64,000 nt of DNA from Casp-actino8 sp037147055 (GTDB lineage: Bacteria; Actinomycetota; Acidimicrobiia; Acidimicrobiales; Ilumatobacteraceae), in NCBI GenBank assembly GCA_037147055.1, contig JBAWVW010000001.1:62001-126000 (forward strand), read 5' to 3'. Shown in pieces: positions 58,496 through 64,000 of this stretch. Below the pieces are notes generated by a model. That model was not told where the DNA came from, did not search any database, and saw only the letters and a list, made by a program, of their open reading frames with translations. A program made the translations under genes and the position numbers. Positions within the stretch are counted from its first letter, which is position 1. Every line of letters begins with the position of its first letter.

Positions 58496-58693
58496 TCAGA
58501 AACCCCCAGAAATCACCGGACGTATTTCGATCAGATCGTCTTTGTCGAGTTCCTCGTCGCCTGGCACGAGAGTTCCATTACGGATAACCAAATGCGATTC
58601 CCTCGGCAAACCAAGTTCTGCAAGAAGTCCGTGGACCCTGCGCCGACCTTCAATCTCTATTTCGCGTCGTGGGTTACGCAAAATCACTTTCAT
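58496..58693 (-). CDS. Ubiquitin-like sulfur carrier (TtuB/ThiS-like) with a GGF end
   Basis: Beta-grasp protein of 65 residues: MKVILRNPRREIEIEGRRRVHGLL, VIRNGTLVPGDEELDKDDLIEIRPVISGG. In ThiS, MoaD and TtuB the chain ends with Gly-Gly, which is adenylated and thiocarboxylated. Here a phenylalanine follows (VISGGF), so a protease must trim it to expose Gly-Gly, as in QbsE-type carriers (GGCF). It lies just upstream of the TtuA-like gene (one base between the stop and the next start), so tRNA thiolation is the likely use. It also overlaps the gene upstream by four bases (ATGA). Confidence 0.85.
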   Translation of the reverse strand: MKVILRNPRREIEIEGRRRVHGLLAELGLPRESHLVIRNGTLVPGDEELDKDDLIEIRPVISGGF

Positions 58694-58926
58694 GAAAGAC
58701 TCTTGCGGTCTCGCCGTTTGGTACGTCGCTCAGGCTCAAGCGAGGAGATGGACATTGACTGACCTGGTCGCAGAACCTCGCTGGACACGAGTTGTGGGGT
58801 GCGTCTGGCAAGGCGCCGAAGGAGGCGGGCTGTCCACAAAACTACTCCGAGAATGAACCAGCCGCGTTGCCCGCGCGCTAGCCCATCTTTGATACCGCGA
58901 GCACGCAGATAAGACAAGACTCCCAT
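58690..58926 (-). CDS. Small hypothetical membrane-associated protein
   Basis: Protein of 78 residues with one hydrophobic segment (GWFILGVVLWTARLL, about 22-36) followed by a basic tail with RRLARRTP and a VLRPGQSMSISSLEP stretch. It matches a class of short proteins in Acidimicrobiia-like genomes; no function is known. It overlaps the sulfur carrier gene by four bases and follows the next gene upstream by eight bases, so it belongs to the same transcript. Confidence 0.6.
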   Translation of the reverse strand: MGVLSYLRARGIKDGLARGQRGWFILGVVLWTARLLRRLARRTPQLVSSEVLRPGQSMSISSLEPERRTKRRDRKSLS

Positions 58927-58934
58927 GGCAAAAC

Positions 58935-59153
58935 CTAAACGCGACGGATCTCGACGACAGTCGAACGACGCTTACCACTTCGCCGACCGAGCAAGAAAAA
59001 CGCAACGACCAAAATGACGCCGATAGCACCGCCAACAGCCGTGATCGTTGTCTTTCGATTTTCAACTTTGCCCTGTACATCGCCTTGCAAGGCGCGCAAC
59101 TTGGCTTCAATATCTTCGCGCGAAATACGCTCGGTTTTCATGGCTTCAGCCAT
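58935..59153 (-). CDS. Small hypothetical single-span membrane protein
   Basis: Protein of 72 residues: a charged N-terminal helix (ISREDIEAKLRALQGDV) followed by one membrane segment (ITAVGGAIGVILVVAFFLL, about 38-56) and a basic end RRSGKRRS. The start at 59153 gives a TGATG overlap with the stop of the upstream gene, indicating translational coupling. Function unknown; probably an envelope protein working with the holin-like gene before it. Confidence 0.6.
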   Translation of the reverse strand: MAEAMKTERISREDIEAKLRALQGDVQGKVENRKTTITAVGGAIGVILVVAFFLLGRRSGKRRSTVVEIRRV

Positions 59154-59500
59154 CAGGAGGGTTCCTTTCCAAGAGTTGCTTGCTTGACGCGAGACCAGGA
59201 CAGAAAACTCAGACCCACGCACAGAGTAAATACGATCACGTAAGGAACCCAGCTGAAGGCGCCATCAAATGCATGGAGTTCAGTCTGCAGCACACGCAGA
59301 ATACCCAGCAAGAAAACGTTCAAACCCAAACCAAGACAGAGTGCTCCAGCCGCGCCCATCATCAACCAACGCCCAGCCCCCTGGAGGGGACCGAGAGTTT
59401 CCTGTTTGGCGTAATCCTTAAGCAGGTCAATCACTTCGCCAACGCTGGCGGAGTCGCCACGCGCTGAGGCCGAAGCGGGACGGGCTGACGATTCAGACAT
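59153..59500 (-). CDS. Holin-like (Actinobacterial Holin-X type) membrane protein
   Basis: Protein of 115 residues. The N-terminal part has VGEVIDLLKDYAKQETLGPLQG (about 20-41) and then two membrane segments (about 45-67, GRWLMMGAAGALCLGLGLNVF, and about 86-106, VPYVIVFTLCVGLSFLSW). This layout resembles the Actinobacterial Holin-X/phage-holin-like family of unknown function. It may be a scaffold in the cell envelope. It lies between a LON-domain gene (56 bases upstream) and the 72-residue gene. Confidence 0.55.
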   Translation of the reverse strand: MSESSARPASASARGDSASVGEVIDLLKDYAKQETLGPLQGAGRWLMMGAAGALCLGLGLNVFLLGILRVLQTELHAFDGAFSWVPYVIVFTLCVGLSFLSWSRVKQATLGKEPS

Positions 59501-59556
59501 GCCCTATTTCTAACACCAGAACGGCGAAACCCCACCTCAGAAGCCTCTGAACTGCT

Positions 59557-60192
59557 TCAATCGGGCAAAAGCGCAAAGCGAAAGATCGCTTCAACATCGC
59601 TCAGGATTGATTCAAGTACATCCAAACGAATCTGCGGGTTGGCACAAAGCAAGAGCCGTTGCCGATCCGCTGGGCCAATTGGCGCCAGCATGCTGAGTTG
59701 ATATGAAACCTGAATCGGATCATCTGCGAACTCGAAATGGCTCAACTCCAGCGAAGTCTCTGGTCCGCTACCTGCTAGTTCTGCGAGTAATAAAAGATGG
59801 CTCCGTAAACGCTCAATCTGATTGACGTCGAGTTCAGTAAAATTTGCATCTGGAAAGTCGCTGACAATTGCTATCGGAAATGGATTGTCGGGTAGCCAGT
59901 GTTCAATACGAATTCGCCTGTTGCCGACCGACAAAATAGCCCGCCGTCCACCTGGCACATCAGAGACTTGCAAAATACGGGCGACACATCCGATCATTGC
60001 TCGAATATCTCCACCCCCGACCTCGTGACCACGTTCAATCAACACCACGCCAAACTCGGGATCGGTACTTTGCAGACAACAATTCAACATTTCCAGATAA
60101 CGAGTTTCAAAAACTTGCAGCGATAAAAGACCACCCGGCACCAAGGGTGTGCCCAGTGGGAACATCGGCAGTTCGTACTGTGGCGCGTTCAT
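59557..60192 (-). CDS. LON substrate-binding domain protein
   Basis: Protein of 211 residues consisting of the N-terminal LON domain alone, without AAA or protease parts. It starts YELPMFPLGTPLVPGGLLSLQVFETRYLEML (about 5-36) and continues with FGVVLIERGHEVGGGDIR and IGCVARILQVSDVPGGRRAILSVGNRRIRIEHW (about 66-104), all typical. Stand-alone LON-domain proteins are common in bacteria and may bind peptides or partner proteins; function is unproven. It ends a run from the ACS gene through dacB; the ATG follows dacB by six bases. Confidence 0.88.
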   Translation of the reverse strand: MNAPQYELPMFPLGTPLVPGGLLSLQVFETRYLEMLNCCLQSTDPEFGVVLIERGHEVGGGDIRAMIGCVARILQVSDVPGGRRAILSVGNRRIRIEHWLPDNPFPIAIVSDFPDANFTELDVNQIERLRSHLLLLAELAGSGPETSLELSHFEFADDPIQVSYQLSMLAPIGPADRQRLLLCANPQIRLDVLESILSDVEAIFRFALLPD

Positions 60193-60198
60193 CGGCGA

Positions 60199-61671
60199 TC
60201 ACGGGCCCGCGTTAAAGACACTCAAAGGCGAGATCTCGGCAGCTCCAGGGCCAGTTGGATAGGTACCCAAAGCATTAGCAAGAACTCCCTCCCACAGAGG
60301 CTTAAACGCTGATTCTTCACTGATACCCGGAGTCTCTAAAAGCAGTACAAAGCGGATCAGCGAGCCACCATCCACCTCCACATATCCGACTAACGCTTTC
60401 ACTCCGCCAAGGCTCCCTGTCTTTGCATGCAGCCGACCCTCAAGTGGGCCACCAATGAAATAATTCGCGAGAGTCCCACTGACACCCGCAACCGCCATCT
60501 GCGAAACAATCGGATCATCAATGGTGAAGCGCTCAAGAATCTGCAAGAACGCCGCACACGTCACTTTGTTGTCTCGCGAGAGCCCTGAGCCATCACTGAA
60601 GGTGACACCGTCAAGAACAACACCCCACGCGGTCAAAGTGTTCATCACTACCGAGATTCCTGCTGCACGTGTTGCTGCCTGCTGAGCCCGAAAGCCCATT
60701 TCTTTCAAAATAATCTCGGCCGTGTTGTTATCACTATTGCGCAACATTTCGCCAATAATTTCCACCAACGGAGCAGAGGAAATAGAGGCGACCGTTGGCA
60801 ATCCGACAGGAGCCTGCCCCGATGTTGGAGATCCTAGAATCTCGACCCCCCGCTCTTTCAGCAAGCGCGCCAACTCTCTAGCCGCTCCAAATGCAGGGTC
60901 GGATGACTTCGAAAAATCGCCAAAAACTAATCCATCGTTGACAAGCAAACCTGCTATCGGACCGCCCTGAATGGCACGAAATTCAATGGGCCACGATGGG
61001 GCATACAACTCCGAATCGAAATGCGACGCATCCCCCACAATGTTTCCATTGATCTGAGTCACTCCAGCTGCGACGACCGCGTCAGCAAGGGCTTCGAGGG
61101 ATGTCGCAGGTTCCTGTGGATACTTGGCGAATTTCGTGTCATTGGGATACCACGCCGAAGAAAGCAATGGATCGCCACCACCCACGAGATAGATCGAGCC
61201 CACTGCCCCACCGCTGATTTCGGCTTTGACTTCGGTCGTAAAGGTGAAGGTCGGACCCAAAACATCAAGCGCCACTGCGCCAACAATAAATTTCGTCGTA
61301 CTTGCTGGAGTCACAGGTGTGTCAATGCCATCAGACAAACTGAGGACACCATCAATCGACACCGCAACACACGATCCAGGAAGAACTGCTCCGCCAAGTG
61401 GCCGCAGAGCTTGTTCAAAACCGACTGCCGAAGTTTCACGAGAGAGCACTGCGGGGGTGCGACGCGCCGATAACACGGGGGTCTGAGGAGACGAGGGAGG
61501 CATCACCGCTATTGCATCAACGGCGGGTGCGGGACTGTTGTCCTGTGATCCTGTTAAGCGCCACAATCCGCCCAAAACAAGTGCTGGTCCCAACGCCAAA
61601 AAAATTAGTTTCGGAAATGGATTCGTAGTACGTCGGGTATGACGAGATGCATCCGCTCGAGAATTAGCCAT
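60199..61671 (-). CDS. dacB: D-Ala-D-Ala carboxypeptidase/endopeptidase (PBP4 class)
   Basis: Penicillin-binding protein trimming peptidoglycan cross-links outside the membrane. The 490 residues have an N-terminal membrane anchor (about 20-38) and a Pro/Ser linker, the catalytic motif S124-x-x-K127 (TPASTTKFIV), the SDN motif in LRNSDNNTAEIILKEMG (about 315-330), SDGSGLSRDNKVT and the KTG motif in LHAKTGSLGGV (about 418). The insertion between the first motifs is typical of class C PBP4. The stop/start overlap (TGATG) with the ACS gene upstream implies co-translation, an unusual pairing. Confidence 0.93.
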   Translation of the reverse strand: MANSRADASRHTRRTTNPFPKLIFLALGPALVLGGLWRLTGSQDNSPAPAVDAIAVMPPSSPQTPVLSARRTPAVLSRETSAVGFEQALRPLGGAVLPGSCVAVSIDGVLSLSDGIDTPVTPASTTKFIVGAVALDVLGPTFTFTTEVKAEISGGAVGSIYLVGGGDPLLSSAWYPNDTKFAKYPQEPATSLEALADAVVAAGVTQINGNIVGDASHFDSELYAPSWPIEFRAIQGGPIAGLLVNDGLVFGDFSKSSDPAFGAARELARLLKERGVEILGSPTSGQAPVGLPTVASISSAPLVEIIGEMLRNSDNNTAEIILKEMGFRAQQAATRAAGISVVMNTLTAWGVVLDGVTFSDGSGLSRDNKVTCAAFLQILERFTIDDPIVSQMAVAGVSGTLANYFIGGPLEGRLHAKTGSLGGVKALVGYVEVDGGSLIRFVLLLETPGISEESAFKPLWEGVLANALGTYPTGPGAAEISPLSVFNAGP

Positions 61672-63845
61672 CAGTCAATTGACCATCCACGGCGCACGCG
61701 AAATTCAGCGGCCCGATATAGATGCCCAAGAGCAGTGACAGCGCGATTACCCGAGGCGTAACACAGTCGTCCCGTGGCACGCACGGTGAGTGGCCCTGGG
61801 TTATCGGGATCGGCCACCGCAAGTTCTGTGGCTGTCAAAATCGGCTTGCCAGTACGCCGTGACAGTTCATCAGCAGCCAATGCAAAACGTTCATCTTGCC
61901 GCTCGTGGTAAGCCACGATCCGTTCGATCCCATGGTCCGGATAAAAGCCACCCTCACGCAGTAATCGAGCCTGATTCGATTGGATACCGAGACCGAGATA
62001 AATCACGGCATCCACATCTGGATGAAGAGCAATCATTTCTAAGACTTCTGGAATTGTGTCGCGTGTTTCCCCGCCTGCGCAATCAACGGGATTCGCTTTA
62101 CTCCAACGAGGAGGAAGTTTGCCGTCAATCTGTGCCTTGAGGTCCTCTGGAAGTTCCAACAGTTTCAAGAGTCCGTCCCGCGCCAAAGCGTCTGACGTCA
62201 CTACGCCCCATCCGCCAGCAGTCGTCATAATCACAACATTGGGACCTTTCGGTAATGGCTGCGTTGCAAAAGTCGCCGCTGCTTCAAAGGCCTCCTCAAC
62301 TGTTCCTGCACGCGTAATACCAGCAGCGCGACAAAAGCCATCAAAAACTTTGTCATTGGCCGCTAACGCTCCAGTATGCGAAGCCGCTGCGTGTGCCCCA
62401 CTCTCAGTGGCACCGCCCTTTACGAGAACCAATGGTTTACGGGCCGCTACACCAGCCAAACGTGTCATCAACGAACGGCCGTCACTGATTCCCTCGAGAT
62501 AAGCGAGCCCGACCGCTGTCGCTTCATCATCGGCGTAAAAATCCAGATAATCGGCGACAGTGACAGCTGCCGCATTTCCAGCAGATACAGCGCGACTGAT
62601 GCCCACGCCTGATGAACGCGACCAATTCAAGAAACTCGAGACAAAGTTTCCACTCTGACTAGCGACGCCGATATGACCAGCAGGTGGATACGGCGCAACA
62701 ATTTGTGCACACAAATTGGCTGGCGTGCTGACGACACCTTGACCATTTGGACCAGCAAGCAAAATGCCAAGTTCATCGGCCAAAGCGATGAGTTCCTCTT
62801 CGGCCTTTTTTCCTTCAGCTCCGGCTTCTCCATAACCAGCGGATGTTAGGAACGCTGCCTTCACTCCCTTGGCAGCACACGCCCGAAGTAGCGATGGGTT
62901 TGCAGAAGCTGGAGTGCACACAAAAACCAAATCAATCGCATTGTCAGGGAGTTGATCAATGTCAGCAACTGTCTGGATTCCGAGAACATTTTCACCCTGC
63001 AAATTAGTCCCAAAAATCTCACCCTTAAAACCGCCAGCCAAAATATTATGCAGCGATACGAAGCCAAACTTTCCTGGGTGACTTGATGCCCCTGCAACAA
63101 CAACCCCGCGCGGTTCAAAGAGCGCTTGAAACTGCTCAACACTTGGTCGGGCTCGCGCAGTTGCGATTGATGAATTGGCTTCACCAATCTCCACCAATGC
63201 GTCAACCGCCACTGGCACGCCATCAGATCCAATAATGAGCGGATTGATATCAATACTGGCAATATCAGAACGGCTGTGCGCTAGGGAACCTAGACCAACT
63301 AAGACATCTACGAGCATTTCTCGATTGACGCTGGCCTCACCGCGGAACTCACCTAACAATTTTTGCGTCGCCAGATCACTAATCATTTCGTGGGCTGTGA
63401 TCCTGTCAAGCGGTGCTGGACGAAAGACAACGTCGGCGATTGCTTCGGCGAATATGCCACCGATTCCCAACATCACGCTGGCCCCAAATTGAGGATCTCG
63501 AACAACGCCAGCGATGAGTTCACGATTTCCCTGAACCATCGGGGCGATTAAAACAGTGACTTCACCATCTTGGGCGGTGGCTGCTGCGAGCAACTCCTGC
63601 GCCGCACGTTCAACAGCGTCGACATCAGCCAATTTCAGGCGCACCAACCCGCGTTCGGTCTTGTGAGCTATTGCGTCACCACATAATTTTGCAACGACCG
63701 GAAAACCAATCTCATTGGCCGCTAACGCTGCTTCACGGGCGGTCTTCACCTCACGTTCGTCGGCCATCGGAACACCAGCGGCGCGCAACAAAGCTTTTGA
63801 GGCAACTTCAGAGAGGGTGCGCGATGTGGAGGGAGTACTGAGCAT
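61671..63845 (-). CDS. ADP-forming acyl-CoA (acetate-CoA) synthetase, fused subunits
   Basis: Makes ATP from an acyl-CoA (or uses ATP to activate an acid). The 724 residues combine an ATP-grasp beta-like domain at the N-terminus (about 5-225, with VVAKLCGDAIAHKTERGLVRL) and, after a linker, a CoA-binding domain (FEPRGVVVAGASSHPGKFGFVS, about 245-265) and succinyl-CoA-ligase-like domains; the phosphohistidine site is ASHTGALA (about 495). This order, ATP-grasp first, is found in several bacterial fused enzymes. Substrate range is unknown. The gene begins the operon with dacB and the LON gene. TAACTT at -12 to -7 suggests a leaderless start. Confidence 0.9.
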   Translation of the reverse strand: MLSTPSTSRTLSEVASKALLRAAGVPMADEREVKTAREAALAANEIGFPVVAKLCGDAIAHKTERGLVRLKLADVDAVERAAQELLAAATAQDGEVTVLIAPMVQGNRELIAGVVRDPQFGASVMLGIGGIFAEAIADVVFRPAPLDRITAHEMISDLATQKLLGEFRGEASVNREMLVDVLVGLGSLAHSRSDIASIDINPLIIGSDGVPVAVDALVEIGEANSSIATARARPSVEQFQALFEPRGVVVAGASSHPGKFGFVSLHNILAGGFKGEIFGTNLQGENVLGIQTVADIDQLPDNAIDLVFVCTPASANPSLLRACAAKGVKAAFLTSAGYGEAGAEGKKAEEELIALADELGILLAGPNGQGVVSTPANLCAQIVAPYPPAGHIGVASQSGNFVSSFLNWSRSSGVGISRAVSAGNAAAVTVADYLDFYADDEATAVGLAYLEGISDGRSLMTRLAGVAARKPLVLVKGGATESGAHAAASHTGALAANDKVFDGFCRAAGITRAGTVEEAFEAAATFATQPLPKGPNVVIMTTAGGWGVVTSDALARDGLLKLLELPEDLKAQIDGKLPPRWSKANPVDCAGGETRDTIPEVLEMIALHPDVDAVIYLGLGIQSNQARLLREGGFYPDHGIERIVAYHERQDERFALAADELSRRTGKPILTATELAVADPDNPGPLTVRATGRLCYASGNRAVTALGHLYRAAEFRVRRGWSID

Positions 63846-63851
63846 GTTCCA

Positions 63852-63857
63852 AAGTTA
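63852..63857 (-). promoter_or_regulatory. -10 box (TAACTT) for leaderless ACS-dacB transcript
   Basis: TAACTT on the minus strand lies at -12 to -7 from the ATG at 63845. Confidence 0.4.
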
Positions 63858-63912
63858 GTGCCAAGAGCATCCACTGGAGGGCTTTACGGTGTCGGGATTG
63901 AACAGAAAACAA

Positions 63913-63944
63913 ACGGCAGGCTCCGAATAATCAGAGCCTGCCGT
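63913..63944 (-). terminator. Rho-independent terminator of the tRNA-Pro transcript
   Basis: A perfect 11-base stem ACGGCAGGCTC/GAGCCTGCCGT with a ten-base loop is followed on the minus strand by TTTGTTTTCTGTT. It lies eight bases past the tRNA 3' end and faces away from the ACS gene, so it ends the tRNA transcript. Confidence 0.85.
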
Positions 63945-63951
63945 CATTGTG

Positions 63952-64000
63952 TCGGGCTGACAGGATTTGAACCTGCGACCTCTTGACCCCCAGTCAAGCG
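63952..64000 (-). tRNA. tRNA-Pro (anticodon GGG), partial
   Basis: The 3' part of a tRNA, cut by the window end. The anticodon stem CTTGA/TCAAG holds the loop CTGGGGG, giving anticodon GGG (Pro, codons CCC/CCU). The T arm GCAGG-TTCAAAT-CCTGT and acceptor strand CAGCCCG with discriminator A (as expected for Pro) follow. CCA is not encoded. Confidence 0.92.

Overview
The window reads as the chromosome of an Actinomycetota bacterium, most likely a compact, mid-GC member of Acidimicrobiia (Ilumatobacteraceae-like). This is inferred from gene content and order, not from a database match. The signs are a complete Pup-proteasome locus (arc, dop, pup, prcB, prcA, pafA) followed by lepB, tatB, tatC and a HelY helicase; the actinobacterial gcvH - garA-like FHA gene - ftsR-like merR - bifunctional nuclease - second merR block; a WhiB protein; and a mycothiol-dependent-isomerase-type (MDMPI) domain protein. 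No insertion sequence, prophage, CRISPR array or rRNA was seen. No stretch above about 300 bases lacks a feature.

Layout. 1-9.6 kb (+): secF end, apt, rel, hisS, aspS, rppH, rarA and two small membrane-associated genes, mostly joined by 1-4 base overlaps. 9.6-15.4 kb (mainly -): MDMPI-domain protein, transaldolase, transketolase, a DUF6941-like protein and nagA. 15.4-20.9 kb: catabolic or housekeeping enzymes (alpha/beta hydrolase, thioesterase, two amidohydrolases, SRAP protein, HIT protein, SDR). 20.9-29.2 kb: CDP-alcohol phosphatidyltransferase, then the glycine-cleavage/GarA/FtsR region, with gcvP on the opposite strand behind what looks like a tandem glycine riboswitch. 29.2-44.7 kb: accessory metabolism (LimB-like monooxygenase, PLP decarboxylase-like enzyme, hotdog protein, FKBP, threonine aldolase, WhiB, ribokinase, prmA, gamma carbonic anhydrase, an Arg/Asp-rich protein, enoyl-CoA hydratase, an acidic protein, a double-length ThyX homologue, M20 amidohydrolase). 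44.7-56.3 kb (-): HelY, Tat, signal peptidase and the Pup-proteasome system. 56.5-63.8 kb: ferredoxin, then a minus-strand series with tRNA T-loop modification genes (trmI, ttuA-like, ubiquitin-like sulfur carrier), envelope genes, dacB and an ADP-forming acyl-CoA synthetase. The window ends inside a tRNA-Pro(GGG) gene.

How the parts work together. Pup ending in Gly-Gly-Glu is ligated by PafA, removed by Dop, and conjugates are unfolded by ARC, whose C-terminus is GQYL, into the PrcA/PrcB core. GcvT, GcvH and GcvP form the glycine cleavage system, with glycine sensing likely in the gcvP leader. TrmI, the TtuA-like thiolase and the sulfur carrier would act on neighbouring T-loop positions of tRNA.

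A pattern across the window is a TANNNT-type -10 box placed 12 to 7 bases before the start codon of many first genes (for example 13821, 18897, 20880, 21593, 29184, 32455, 37689, 48414 and 63852). This suggests that much of the transcription is leaderless. The observations most worth following are the tandem ThyX homologue with split motifs, the sulfur carrier with a masked Gly-Gly-Phe end beside ttuA, the GarA homologue carrying a zinc ribbon, the tandem glycine riboswitch with a hairpin-modified second aptamer, and an amidohydrolase pair in which one member has lost most metal ligands.
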